Origin: Pseudopyrenochaeta lycopersici
Lineage: Eukaryota > Ascomycota > Dothideomycetes > Pleosporales > Pseudopyrenochaetaceae
Length of the DNA stretch: 64,000 nucleotides
Assembly (NCBI GenBank): GCA_003313425.1
Contig: NHZP01000003.1
Span: forward strand, 744,001 to 808,000
Reading direction: 5' to 3'
Shown: one piece after another, positions 47,137 to 58,913 of the stretch
Layout of the letters: the number at the start of each line of letters is the position of its first letter
How positions within the stretch are numbered: position 1 is the stretch's first letter
Position numbers and translations under genes: made by a program
The notes under the pieces: model-generated
Databases searched by the model: none
What the model was told of the DNA's origin: nothing
Seen by the model: the letters and a program-made list of their open reading frames with translations, nothing else

Positions 47137-47406
47137 ATTCGAATTCGAAAACAATGCAATAGAATGGACGCCACGCTTGAGCATCGTTCACGCGGCTCTG
47201 GTTGTTAGAGCGAACTGGAGGTCTACATAGCGCTCAGCGCTGGTATCTAGGCAATCAGTCTTGCAGGGCTGGCCTCTTTCTTGAACCGCCCGGCGTTTGC
47301 CAAAACATCTTCTCCACTCCCTCAAGCCTGCCTAAGTTTGCGTAGAGAAGGCCCGGATTACTGATAGTAGCAAGCGCCACACGTATGCATCTGTGTAAGA
47401 AAGAGT

Positions 47407-47500
47407 ATTCTATATCAAATGTAGTTTTGTAGCAGTATTAGATATCTCTTTCAACAAAATATTAGTAGTTAGAGACCTAGTGACCATCATTGACTTATGC
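47407..47500. repeat. 5S spacer direct repeat, left copy
   Basis: TATTCTATATCAAATGTAG and the following segment recur at 47857-47945 as TATTCCATATCAAACGTGG, with the same order of TTGT, GTATT-GATATCTCT, GTAGTT and GTGACCATCA. The spacing of about 450 bp encloses one complete 5S gene, so this looks like a remnant of tandem 5S units. Confidence 0.65.
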
Positions 47501-47579
47501 TTGCAGCTACATTATAAACACTTTAAGGCTTATTATGTTTCCTGTCAAACGAAAAGATGGGCAAAAAAGAAAATCAAAG

Positions 47580-47698
47580 ACATACAACAGCGGGGATTCG
47601 CTAGTGGTCACCCACCTAACTACTAATCCGCCGGTATCTTGCTTAAATAGGGCTGAGCGAACGGGAAGCCTTGCTTTCAAGATCCTATGGTCGTATGT
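47580..47698 (-). rRNA. 5S rRNA gene, full length
   Basis: 119 nt, nearly identical to the copy at 44286-44404, with only a few differences (GATCTTGAAAGCAAGG against GATCTTGAGAACAAGG). The internal promoter boxes and terminal pairing are intact. The 3' flank on the minus strand reads TCTTTGATTTTC and then TTTTTT; the first T run is only three, so termination may occur further downstream than in the other full copy. Confidence 0.92.
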
Positions 47699-47945
47699 GG
47701 AAGGTAGGTGAAATGATAATGTATATATTGGCGAGAGTAGTGTACGCTAATGCAGCAACGAAATGGTGGACACTACGCGGCAACATGTCAGTATATGTCG
47801 AAGAAAGATACGGCTCACTATATCCGTTTTTCTAGCTATTTTTGAGAAATGGTATTCCATATCAAACGTGGTTGTGTTGTGGTATTGAATATCTCTTGTG
47901 ATGTGGATTTGGTAGTTGGAAACCCGGTGACCATCAGCGACTCGT
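47699..47945. repeat. 5S-upstream spacer and right direct repeat
   Basis: Contains the less mutated version of the spacer seen at 44405-44580, followed by the right copy (47857-47945) of the 47407-47500 repeat. It ends abruptly about 75 bp before the 3' end of DID2, which marks the right edge of the repeat island. Confidence 0.6.
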
Positions 47946-48021
47946 GACTCCGACCCTGACGCCTACGCCTGAACTCCGCGACACCAAAAGAAAATGCCTC
48001 TTGTATCCTCCTGCTCGCGTC

Positions 48022-48806
48022 TCAGTTCCGCAGAGCACGCAGCCTCTCCGTGAACGCCTCCTCTTCCTGCTCGGTTGGGCCGACCTTGGTCTTCGCCGGA
48101 GTGGCGGATTGGAGATCCTCTTGCAGATCGATGCCAGCTTTGTCTGCTGCTTGCGCCATCAAGCGGTCGACGTCTTCTTGGGGAGTGCCGACGGCGGTGG
48201 CAGACGAGGTGATGTCTTGGTAAAGTTCGGTGGCTGAGTCGACGTTCTCGAACTGCTTCTCAAAGTCGACCATGACGGCAGCAATCTACATGTATTGTCA
48301 GTAATGCGCCTGGGTGATCATAATTGGTAGATGTTGGTGTAAAAGTGTAAGGATATAGGCGGAGCATACCCTCTCAGGACTCATAGACTTCATAGCCACA
48401 TCCAAACTCCTGTTGACCTTCATCATGTTGCCAGTAATCTGTCGCATGGTGACGGCTGTATTGACACGGCCAGCGACCGCATCAACTCGCGAGGCTAGTT
48501 GTAGGAGGTTGAGCTTCTCATTCTGCTTGCGGATCGCATTTCCGGCGTAGATGCGGGCGATGTCGTTGTGGCCTTGCTTCATAGCCTGGACAAATCATCG
48601 TCAGCGAAAAGGCGCTTCTGGGGGAAAAGATGTCGTGCTCGCCTTTTCCAACTTGGCCTTTTCCGCCTGCTCCTCCTTCCCGGCCTTGAGTGCCTGCCGG
48701 TTCAGCGACTTGGCTGTGAACTGGTAGATGTGAGCATGCTGGACAGTGGTCAGGAGGCCGGGGCGCGAACCTTGAGGTTGAAGAGAGCATTTTCAAGACC
48801 CGACAT
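48022..48806 (-). CDS. DID2: ESCRT-III protein DID2 (Vps46/CHMP1)
   Basis: Exons 48806..48771, 48720..48643, 48585..48370 and 48285..48022 give 197 aa, the normal size. It starts MSGLENALFNLKFTAKSLNR, typical of CHMP1, continues with the basic, then acidic Snf7 helices (EKAMKQGHNDIARIYAGNAI), and ends in the MIT-interacting motif EAFTERLRALRN. Did2 recruits the Vps4 ATPase for ESCRT-III disassembly in endosomal sorting. The first intron has a weak GTTCGC donor; the second begins with GC rather than GT (AAG|GCGAGC..CAG), and the frame cannot be kept otherwise. Confidence 0.95.
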
Positions 48807-49299
48807 CTTGCTAGGTTATGAGATGTAGCGCGTGGTAAGGTAGGTTGTGGACAGTTCGGGAGATAGGCGGTTGTAGGCAGTAGGTGGGATGCGGCTGATT
48901 TCTGGGCTACCGCGGGGTTGGCGCCCGTTACGCGACGTCACTGGCCGCAAAACTGCTGCGGGTCTAGTCTTCATTACAGCGTAGTCACTCTCGGCACGCA
49001 GTCACAAAGCATCAGTCAGGGAGGAAATGTGAGGTAGGAGAACTCTCATGATTGCTATCGCAGTTCTCTGTCCGTCCATGACGTAGCCTTATTTCAGAGG
49101 CTCTGTTGCTTTAGATGTCGAACGCCTGTTCTCAGGACCCTGGAGCGCTTTGCATGGCCGCAATACGCATGGCGGGCCGTACATCCTAAATGCTGTGACA
49201 TGTCCCTTGTCTATCCCAAACGCCAGACCTCTGACCTCGACGGTCAACACCCGAACGCCGCGCAAATGAATGTTTACTGTCTTTCTCCGTAGCAGGAGT
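48807..49299. other. Intergenic
   Basis: The DID2 promoter and the NC2-beta 3' UTR (both genes are on the minus strand). Nothing else was recognised. Confidence 0.5.
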
Positions 49300-49834
49300 T
49301 CATGACGAGGGTGCCGCGTTGAACTTGTTGGTCGCCGACTTGAAGAGCTCTTCTTGTGCTCGGATCAGCTCCTCTTCAGTCATACCGCTCTGCTCTATCT
49401 TGGTTTGCTTCTTCTCGCGATTCTGCTGCGTGTTAGTGGAACGTTGGGTGCGCTCGGCGGTCGCGAGCCATACCTGCTGCTGCTTCTTGTAGTCCTGTGC
49501 AACCTCCAGTATGGCAGGCACGTAGTCGCCAAAGTCGAGCTCCTCGAGTGCTGCCTTGACATGTTCGCAGGCTATTGTCTTCTTCGCGTCCTTTTCGGCG
49601 ATTTCGTTGGCTTCGGAGGAGATGAGCGTGATGAATTCAACACAGCACTCGATCAGGAGGTCGCGCGAGTCTTTGGCAAAGGTCATGCCCGGCTCGCTGG
49701 CGAGGATGTCTTGGACGATCTTTTGTACAGTCGCTGAGGCTCGGTTAGCGGCGGGAAACACGCACATCTGGCGACTTGAGCGCACCTTTTGGCAGCGACA
49801 AATCATCGTTGCCGCCAAACTCGCGGTCAGACAT
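49300..49834 (-). CDS. NCB2: Negative cofactor 2 beta (Dr1/Ncb2), histone-fold TBP repressor
   Basis: Exons 49834..49786, 49733..49474 and 49425..49300 give 144 aa. The histone fold is clear (LPKATVQKIVQDILASEPG, then FAKDSRDLLIECCVEFITLI and KTIACEHVKAALEELDF), followed by a Gln/Lys-rich helix. NC2-beta pairs with NC2-alpha and binds TBP on promoters, repressing or redistributing it. The second intron (49473-49426) is exactly 48 nt with no stop, so retention would insert 16 residues in frame. The spliced form is preferred because the insert is unlike the family. Confidence 0.93.
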
Positions 49835-51050
49835 GGTGGGTGAGTGCGCTGTGTAAGTTGTTTGGCTTGAAACTCAGCTTGCATACCCTGGGCGGTAGCT
49901 CCCAGTCGAGAAGACAAAGAGGGCGAGCTAGGGCCAGAGTTTCACCGATCCGAGTAAGCGCGAGGCGGCATCTCTGTGTAACGCTTGGGTTCACCGGACT
50001 CGAAGCTTGTGAGTAAAGTGCTGAGGTGCACTTCTGGTGCTGTGGCCCAGTGCCAGATTGATGCATTCCAGCCACAGAGCTGGCCTGGCCATGTCAGCTG
50101 GTCAAGGCATGGTTCATGCGAAGGCCAGATACAGGTTTCGGTCGTTGCGGCTGCTATCTATGTCGCCATTTCGGGCGGCGGCGACGGCACATGCACGCTT
50201 CCTCGCAGTGCACCGCTGTGTGGATCGCTGCGTCTTTTCCTCAAACGACAGTCTTGGAGTTGGACGAGGAGATTGGTCCTTTGTTCGGCTTGGGCAAATA
50301 TGAGGGGACTCAGTCCTCCACTTGACACGGGCGTGTGGAGCCCGCGACTGGCGGTGATTTGCTCGTCTGGCAAGATCTCAGCAAGGGCTGTATCGCTTCC
50401 CGGCCGGATTGGGATATGCCGATCCATTACACCGTCGCGCAGCCAGCAGCAGTGGGGACAGACGTCAGCGTGCTTCACGGGCTTGGCGCTGGCGCGCAAA
50501 TGGTGGGAACCAAGCGTCTGGAAGAGCTGCCCTTTGCCGAGCACAAAGCAGACAGATGACAGTGGCGGTAACAAGCCGGAAGACGACGTGCGGCTGCTGC
50601 AATGGGTCCCATCGGGTGGTGGTGGGCGCTCCACCATGCTGGTTCACCAGCGTCAAACAGTTGCAGTGAAGTCACCGATATCGTGGCCGTGGTCAACGAA
50701 TGCAGCCGGCCTGGGCTGCGAGTGACCAAATGAGCTGCACGGCGTCTGCCTATCGTGGGCAGCAGCCGCGCCTGCTATCAAATGCCACAGTGAAAGCACT
50801 TAATCGCCCGGGGCGGGCGCTGCACTAGACAAAACGCTGCCCCCGAAATTCCGCCCTGGATCACCCCAGGACCGCAGGTACCTGTCACCAAGTACCGCGC
50901 TGTTCACCGCCGCGCCGCTGTTCCCTGGGACAGGTCGGGCTGCTTGCCCCGACAGAAGCCCTTGGAGCAGAGTTTTCGCAATTCATTGCAGACGGCGCTT
51001 GTTTAGGGCTAAGGCGCTCGGAGCAGCGAGCCAGGATCGAATTGATTATT
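49835..51050. other. GC-rich intergenic region, divergent promoters
   Basis: 1.2 kb between NC2-beta and SCH9. A 246-codon open frame (49985-50725) lies here but has no recognisable domain and sits among equally long frames on both strands, as expected of GC-rich DNA. It should contain long promoter and 5' UTR sequence for the kinase. Confidence 0.5.
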
Positions 51051-53972
51051 ATGACTTCACGCCCTGAGTCTGAGGGCCCGGTCAGCTCATTTTCGACGTC
51101 CTCGCTCTCCAGCTACCACTTTCCCGCAACCGCTTCTCGACCCAGGCCTCGAGAAACCACCAATATTTCGTCCAAAGTTGCAGCCGTCGATGCCCGTCCC
51201 AACCGACCCGGACTAGTTTCCCGTGCCTCTGCGAGCTCGCCAAAGGGCACCCGACCCCGCCATTTACATACGCACTCCAAGTCGTCGAGTGTCATCCCGA
51301 CTCTCTCCACCCTCACCCACTGGCAGCCCACCAAGAGCATGGCCACTTCCAACGGCGGCGCTTCCTCGGGGGCAGCCGATCTGCTGCGCCAGGCCATGAT
51401 GCAGAGGTAAGCCGTTCTCCGTGTTTCTGCTGGCTGCGAGGCCGCTGTTGGGCCTTGATGAGCAAGCAGGAGCGAAGCGGCGCTGGTACCGTCGCTTAGC
51501 TTAGCAGCCATGTGGTAATGCAGCTGGGCGAGGTCCAATGTCAATGTTACACACTATTTCTTTGGGCTCGGTGACTCGCTCCTGCAGCCTCAGCTTGCTC
51601 GCGCTCGTCTCACTCACCCTCACCATCACCGCTGCATCGCTTTTGCGCGCCCGCACCGCCACCATGCCCTCCGCCGCCGCCCTGCTAATGCCCCACAGAG
51701 CAACAAACGACGCCGCCGACGACGGCCACGACCAGATCGGCTCCACCAGCTCTACGCCGCCCGGAGCCACCACGCCGCGCCCCGACCCGACCGACAAGCG
51801 ACTGCCGGGTATTCTGCACAGTTACTTTGGCCAGGTTCGTGACTCTCTCATGCCCCAGAGGAAGTCGTCTGCCGTGAATCCCTCCCCCGCACCCATATCT
51901 CCTCCTGCCCCAGAGGACCCCCAAGAGACGGAGAAAGAGTCAGAGCCTCGCCCCAAAATGCTGCCCAGCCCCACTCCCAGTGCCTCTTCCCGCACTCCCT
52001 CAACCTCGCAGTTGACTGGTGAATCGGAGAAGCTAACACAAGGCGACTTTGCGCCGCCGCAATCTCAGGCTACCCCTCCTCAGACTCCCCGCACACGCTC
52101 GCAAGAAAGCAAGCCTCTGCCGTCGAATCTGTCACGGGCGTCCAACGCCTCGGAGAAGTCGAAGGAGAGCAAGACGGCGCCTGTAGTAGGTGCCCCGAAA
52201 GGCAAGCTCTCGGTAACAATTTCAGAGGGGCGTGGATTGCGGCCCAGCGTCGACCCGTATGTCGTCTGCCAGTTCCAGTGGGCTGAGTACATCTCAGACG
52301 GGCCCCGGCACGACCAGCCGAAGAAGGGCCGCCATGCACCAATGCAGATGCGACGGACAGAGAGCGAGATGGGCAGGCCAATGGCTATCCCAATGAGGAG
52401 TCGACAGAGCAGCAACAGCGGCCACAGCTCGGATCCAAGAGAGAACGGCACATTTGATGAGGTCACTAACCCGAAGTGGGAACATGAAGCAATCTTGTAC
52501 GCCTACCTGTTTGTCTGGCAAACGAATGCAAACTAACTAGCTACAGTGACGTTGTTGGTGATCATGCCGAGATTGATGTTTCTGTCTACGACCGCTCCAA
52601 TGGCGAAGCCTTTTTGGGTCACATTCGCTTTTGCCCTAACCTCGTCGAGTACAATGAGCCGTACGACGGTTGGTTCCCGCTAGAGCCACGAGAAGGCGAG
52701 GGAGACGAAGTGACAGGCGAGATCCATCTCAAGCTCAACTTCCACAAGGTCGACAAGAAGCACTATGGCCCAGAAGATTTCGAGATCCTCAAGCTCATCG
52801 GAAAGGGCACTTTCGGTCAGGTTTTCCAGGTCCGCAAGCGCGATACTCGTCGAATCTACGCCATGAAAGTGCTGTCGAAAAAGGTCATTGTGCAGAAGAA
52901 GGAGGTAGCACACACACTTGGCGAACGCAACATTCTCGTTCGGACTGCCATGGCTGATTCAACCTTCATCGTGGGACTGAAATTCTCATTCCAGACGCCA
53001 TCGGACCTTTACCTAGTTACCGATTATATGTCTGGAGGCGAGCTCTTCTGGCATCTTCAGCGGGAGGGTCGCTTCCAGGAAGCTCGAGCGAAGTTCTACA
53101 TTGCCGAACTCATCCTTGCATTGCAGCATCTACACGAGCACAATATCGTATACCGAGACCTCAAGCCCGAGAACATTCTGCTAGACGCGAATGGCCACAT
53201 TGCACTCTGCGATTTCGGCCTGTCGAAAGCGAACCTGACCGAGAACGCGACCACCAACACCTTCTGTGGCACAACTGAGTACCTCGCGCCCGAAGTGCTT
53301 TTGGATGAGCACGGTTACACGAAGATGGTCGATTTCTGGTCCCTCGGAGTACTCGTCTTCGAGATGTGCTGCGGCTGGAGTCCTTTCTATGCGGAAGACA
53401 CCCAGCAGATGTACAAGAACATTGCTTTCGGCAAGGTCAGGTTCCCTCGAGACGCCCTGAGCACAGAAGGCCGAAATTTTGTCAAAGGACTTCTTAATCG
53501 GAATCCGAAGCACAGGCTTGGTGCGACCCGAGACGCTGAGGAGCTGAAGGCTCACCCCTTCTTTGCGGATATTGATTGGGATGCTCTGATCAAGAAGAAT
53601 GTCGTGCCTCCCTTCAAGCCCAAGTTGAAGGGAGAACTTGATGTCTCGAACTTTGATCCTGAGTTCACCAACGCATTGAATGGCAATGGCTCTTTGAATG
53701 CCCGAGCCGCCGCTCTGGCCTCTGGAGTTAATCCCGCATCTACGCCATTGTCGCCGACCATGCAAGCCAACTTCGCTGGCTTCACATTCACCGACCAAAG
53801 TACGATGGAACAACAGTTCGGCAATAGACAACGAGATGAGCTAGAGCGAATGGATGAGGACGACAGAGATGAAGTCGATTGGGACAAGCCTGCGGGGCGC
53901 GGAGATAGAATGTCCGGCGTCATCCCGAGCAATGACCACGACATCTTCAGTCACGGCAACTTCGATGTCTAA
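51051..53972 (+). CDS. SCH9: AGC kinase SCH9 with C2 domain
   Basis: Exons 51051..51406, 51699..52496 and 52547..53972 give 859 aa. The Ser/Pro-rich N-terminus is followed by a C2-like domain (GKLSVTISEGRGLRPSVDPY, AEIDVSVYDRSNGEAFLG). The kinase domain begins at about residue 463 with GKGTFGQV, Lys in YAMKVL, YRDLKPEN, DFGLSK, the PDK1-type activation loop TFCGTTEYLAPE, a turn-motif region TPLSPTM and the hydrophobic motif FAGFTF. This is the full SCH9 layout: a TORC1-activated kinase controlling growth, ribosome synthesis and stress responses. The start at 51051 is the first ATG in frame. The first intron (292 nt) is the longest in the window and carries a good branch site (GCTAAT). Confidence 0.95.
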
Positions 53973-55177
53973 TGAAGACTTACTCTCGTCCATACTCCCG
54001 CTCTTGCTCTCTCCTCGGGTCTGTTCAGTATCTCTCCAATCTGGCGATTTTGACAAAAGTGTTTCAGCCTTGCTGTTATAACTGATACGGATTGCCAACC
54101 TACTGCGGCAAGGTGTCCTCTTTTTTTTTTCTGGATATACCCGGCGCCTATCCACATTGTGAAGGCCGCAAATTTGCGTTGAAGCCTTCCACTGCTCATT
54201 ACCATTGCCTATAGCTTTGACGGCCGTTTCACACAATCTTAAGATTTCTATTCCGACCTCCTCAGGCAATAACACCGAGCGGCGTCCACGTATTCTTGTT
54301 GGCTATTCAGCAAGAATTGGCGTTGGTAAAGTACAAGTATCTGCCATCTGAGTATCACATGTTGATGGATGTTGGTACTGTGATACCTGTCCGACCTTCG
54401 CTTAATGTTTGTTCGACTCAAAATACGATTTCACTACGCACCACTTCAGAATGTTACAGATCAGCCCACTATCAAGACTTACTACGTCACAGTAAATGCA
54501 CGTTTTTTATGTCGGGTCATTGCGTTTGCATTGCGGGGGGTGCGTTCACCGGAGCATTGCGTGTTTTTTTTTATGGGTTCTACTGGGTTCTTGGCTTTTC
54601 TGGCTTTTTGTGCATTACACGCGTGCTTGCACGTTGCGCTCTCGTCATGCTTATGATCAATTCGTCGCATCTTAACGGGATGATAATGAGTGGGTGGGTA
54701 AGATGCAAACTGATTGATGCGGTTTCGCACTCTGTACATATGGGAATGGAAAGCTGAAATATGCCTTACCGACAAACACCGGTACATGCGCACCAGATCT
54801 CCTCGTCTCCTCCTTTCCTGTCATTGACCACTCCACGCACGTCATTCTTGAGCCCATGAACGATTAATCCACAACTAGAAAGTTTCCGGCTTTGATCAGC
54901 CGACTTCGGCTTCAACCCTGCTCCACGTGCGCCCCCATGCAAAGATGCTGCACTAGTTTTGTTGTAGAATAGCTCGCGGTTGACTGTGTTTGAGTGAATC
55001 GAACCTCGGCAAAACCTGAAGCTCCGCATGAGCTTTAGATCGGACCGGCAGCAGTTACCGCCCCGCTCACTACTCAAAAGCTTACGACTTCTTTTGAAGC
55101 CTCCAAAGCATATCTTCGAGCATACCGTTGTCTCTGTGTAATCTTCAATTGAATATTCTAACCTTACATACTTCAAA
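53973..55177. other. Intergenic
   Basis: 1.2 kb between SCH9 and the hydratase gene, on the same strand. Short frames only. Poly-T runs at about 54120-54130 and 54564-54573. Confidence 0.5.
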
Positions 55178-56290
55178 ATGGGTAAAGAATTGGGTCCTGG
55201 TGTCGGCTTCGAGTTTCCTACTTTCCCGGTGACTTGGCTGAAGCGTGATCTTCTGCTTTTTGCAGCAAGTATTGGAGCTACATATCCAGATGAGCTGCAC
55301 TTCCTCTACGTAAGTAAAATGCTGCATCGGTTTGCGTCACGCCAAGGTGACTTTGAAATCACTACTTCACAACGGCATGCTGCCTCAATCCTTATTGTTA
55401 CAACATTAACATATTCGCCAGGAACTCCATCCCTCCTTCGCCGCCTTTCCCACTTATCCCATCATCCTTCCATTCAAACACACCGACCAAGATGTCATCG
55501 ACTTTTACGCGCGCAGCAACTCTGAGCCCATTGAGGGCGTTCCCAAGTTCGACACCAGGGGTGTTCTCGATGGCGAGCGCAAGCTCGAGTTCTACAAGCC
55601 TCTGCCCGTGAGCAGTGAAGGCCGCAAGTTTGAGATTAGGAGTAAGGTGCTGGGCGTGTATGACAAGGGCAAGGCGACAGTCGTCGAGACCGAGCAACGC
55701 CTGGTAGATGCCGAGTCCGGAGAGACCTACACTAGAGCGACGGGTAGCGGCTTTTATGTTGGTCAAGGAGGGTGGGGAGGACCAAAGGGTGAGTCCAAAG
55801 TCCTTTCGAGATACCATGGCATGTAGGAGTGTACTGACCCCCATTAGGACCAAAGGTCCCAAATTACCCTCCTCCATCCGACCGCGCGCCTGACGCAACT
55901 CGCGTCGTTCAAACCACCATGGAAACCGCACATCTCTACCGCCTCAACGGCGATTACAACCCCCTCCACGCCGACCCCGAGCCCGGCAAGAAGATGGGCT
56001 TCGGCGGCCCCATCATCCACGGCCTCTTTTCCTGGAACATGAGCGCGCACGCCATCTTGCAAGCTTTTGGCGCCAGCAAGCCCGAGAATCTGAAGGAGTT
56101 CCAGGCACGCTTTGCGGCGCCTGTTAAGCCCGCGGACAAGTTGATTACGGAGATGTGGAGGACAGGAGATGTAGATAAGGATGGATTTGAGGAGATTAGG
56201 TTCATTGTGAGGGTTGAGAACGGAAAGACGGTGTTGACGAACGGAAGGGCACTTGTTAAGGCAGAGGGACAGGTCAAGGCGAAGCTTTAG
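55178..56290 (+). CDS. Peroxisomal MaoC-type 2-enoyl-CoA hydratase
   Basis: Exons 55178..55309, 55422..55788 and 55848..56290 give 313 aa. A double hot-dog hydratase: the N-terminal half carries LHPSFAAFPTYPIILPFK, and the C-terminal half has the hydratase-2 signature YRLNGDYNPLHADPEPG followed by GFGGPIIHGL, with the catalytic Asp and His. The protein ends in AKL, a type-1 peroxisomal targeting signal. It matches the hydratase part of the fungal multifunctional beta-oxidation protein or its free-standing relatives, adding water to trans-2-enoyl-CoA to give (R)-3-hydroxyacyl-CoA. No dehydrogenase domain is attached. Confidence 0.92.
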
Positions 56291-56940
56291 ATTGAGCCTG
56301 ATGTCAAAACTGTTTAGAACGGTAACATATAAAATTGATACTTACATTCGAAACTCTAATGCCCTTCGACTCAGACGCGCAAAGTCATATTTGCTAGCCA
56401 CAGCTGGTGTTGAAGTTGATGCCATGAATTCAAGGGCGACCCATTTGACAGGTCGCGTTAGATCTCCCGCCCCCGCAAATGCTGAGATCAATCTGATAAG
56501 ATGAATGTGCAGCTCACGTGCGTTGCATAGACCCTGGATAAAAGCATGAAACGCAAGACGAACACCAACACGAATAGCGTTCGGAAAACACGGCACTGGG
56601 CCATTCTCGGCGCGTGCCTGAAGAAGCAGTTGGGATGTCGCTGGCAGTTTCGACTATTACTGCGATGAAACATGGCGCTCCAGTCTGCGGTTTTGTCGGC
56701 CTGGAGTTGGCCTTTTGTCTTCCTGCAACCGCTCTTTCTTTCCCCAATGTCAATCTGAAGGCGACTTTTTTCTGTAACCACCGGCATATGCGTACACTGG
56801 CCCGTTTACACGCAATAGCATAAATCATCGCTTTGTGATCACGTTTTGTGCAGAAGCCCGCGAGCGTCGGCGGCGCGACGCCGGTAATAAAAGAGCTAGT
56901 TACAATCCGTTCCAATCGCTTTAGCTGTCGCAGCAGCAAG
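56291..56940. other. Intergenic
   Basis: 650 bp between genes on the same strand. It includes the promoter of the glutaminyl-cyclase gene. Overlapping short frames are not supported. Confidence 0.5.
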
Positions 56941-58120
56941 ATGTTCTTCGCTCTGCCATCCTCCCTGTCTGTTCTCACAAGCCTCCTGCTCTTCCAATCA
57001 AGCTCCACCGCATACAAACCGCTCTCGGACAGCTTCCTACGCGCCATCCCATCGCCAGGCCATGACATCGACCCTCGAAATGGGTCCCTGCTTGCGCCAA
57101 TTCTTATTCCCCGAGTTCCAGGAACGCCCGGGCAGAGAGCAGTCCAACACCACTTTGTCTCTTACTTCCAAGCCGAATTGCCAGGATGGACCATGGAGTG
57201 GCAGAACAGCACGTCCCGGACACCAGTATCGGGCGGTGTAGAGCTTCCGTTTGCGAATCTGGTCTTCAAGAGGGAACCGCCGTGGGTGAAATCAGGCCAG
57301 GCTAATTTACTTACGTTGGTGGCGCATTACGATTCCAAGTATCAGCCGGACGGTTTCATAGGCGCGACTGACAGCGCTGCGCCCTGCGCGATGCTTTTGC
57401 ATGTTGCAAAGGTTATTGATGGGTATGTGCAGCGGATGTACGATGAGATGCAAGAGCTGGGTGAAGGTGGGACGGTGGAGATGGACATGGGTATCCAGAT
57501 TCTGTTATTGGATGGGGAGGAGGCGTTTGATAAGTGGACGGATGCTGATAGTCTGTACGGGTCAAGGTACGCATCAACATGCTCTTCTGTCTGTCATGGA
57601 GTTTATAAATTCAATGCTAATACAAACTAGAGCCCTAGCACAGCAGTGGTCCCTCTCGCCCAACCCCCCATCAGCAAAGTTCTACAAATATCGCACACCC
57701 CTCTCCCAGATATCCCTCTTCCTCCTACTGGACTTGCTCGGTTCAGCCTCTCCAACAGTCCCTTCCTACTTCCCCACTACACACTGGGCCTACCGCCACC
57801 TCTCCACCATTGAGGCCCGGATGCGCGACCTCCAGCTCCTGGAATCCTCACCCGCTTCCCCATTTCTGCCGGACGTGAACATGACAGCAACTCATGGCAG
57901 TGTGTCGGACGACCATCTACCATTCATGGGCATGGGAGCAGAGATCTTGCACGTGATCCCACGCCCGTTTCCGGGGGTGTGGCACACCCTGGAAGACTCG
58001 GGCGAGAATCTGGACATGGAGACGGTGAGGGACTGGAGCAAGATTGTAGCTGCCTTTGCCCTGGAGTGGCTTGACATGATGGAGGTGTGGGATGAGCCTG
58101 AGGGCAGGGATGTAGCCTGA
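56941..58120 (+). CDS. Secreted glutaminyl-peptide cyclotransferase (M28 fold)
   Basis: Exons 56941..57566 and 57631..58120 give 371 aa. A signal peptide (FFALPSSLSVLTSLLLFQSS) starts the protein. The M28-type zinc site is visible: HYDSK with GATDSAAPCAMLL, then LLLDGEEAF, and SDDHLPFMGMGAEILHVIP near the end. The pattern DSAAPCA plus DGEEAF identifies glutaminyl cyclases, which convert N-terminal Gln to pyroglutamate and so protect secreted peptides from aminopeptidases. N-x-S/T sites fit secretion. A frame overlapping the second exon starts at 57401 but the spliced join is in phase and keeps the family motifs. Confidence 0.92.
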
Positions 58121-58913
58121 GGAGAGAGCCTGTGGAAATCGAACGTGTTCACCATTTCAACCAAACGGACAAAACAGCGCACTAAGACGTGTCTCAACGT
58201 TACTCACTACCGAACTACAGAAGAGCAGATGTCATTAAGTTGTCACTTCCATACGGGTGCGGTTTGGACTTCTCAGTCGGACAATACAGCGCTAAAGCCG
58301 CCATCTCAATGGCCCAGGAATAGGTCGACAGGCCAGGCGCTATTTGCAGAAGCGAGGAAGCGGCTCTCGATCGTAACCCGGGTGAGGGATTTCAAGGAAT
58401 AAACCACGCAGATAGCGATCGCCAAGCATGCAGCAGGGGTATCATCGTACTCTTTGGTACCTGCCTGATGTGGCACCTGATGGTAGCTTGTAAGGGTCCT
58501 AGCGGGGTTTGCTTAGAAGACATCCATTTCAGACACCATGAATACACAATGAATACTTTACAAAGTAGATTTTGAGTCAGCGCACGGCTAGAAATGGAGT
58601 GAAGACGCCCAAGTAGATGTAGTGAAAGAGCATCCAAACTCCGCCTTGGTGGAAAGTTGTCCAATGGATGCCGTTGTCGCAGAACAATATGGCACCCAGC
58701 TTGCCTCTGTAGTGTTCACAATGTGCATAGACATGGCGTCGTCTGGCGATGGAGATACGTTATATTTCCTTCTATTGATGCAATGACTTCAGTACACTCT
58801 CCGCATCCACATCCAGACCTGCAGTCAAGGAGAACGCACAACTACGAGAAGAAACAACCCCAGAAAAACTCACACATATCCTGAGTATTGAACTTCAAAC
58901 TTACTCATCTGTC
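58121..58913. other. Intergenic
   Basis: About 800 bp with only short, unsupported frames. It contains the promoter of the next gene. Confidence 0.5.

Noticed and set aside
49985..50725. 246-codon plus-strand ORF between NC2-beta and SCH9
   Set aside because: GC-rich DNA with similar-length frames on both strands, Trp/Cys/Ser-heavy composition and no domain; more likely SCH9 promoter or leader.
54296..55176. Frames of 136-153 codons between SCH9 and the hydratase gene
   Set aside because: Low-complexity, overlapping on both strands, interrupted by homopolymers; no recognisable domain.
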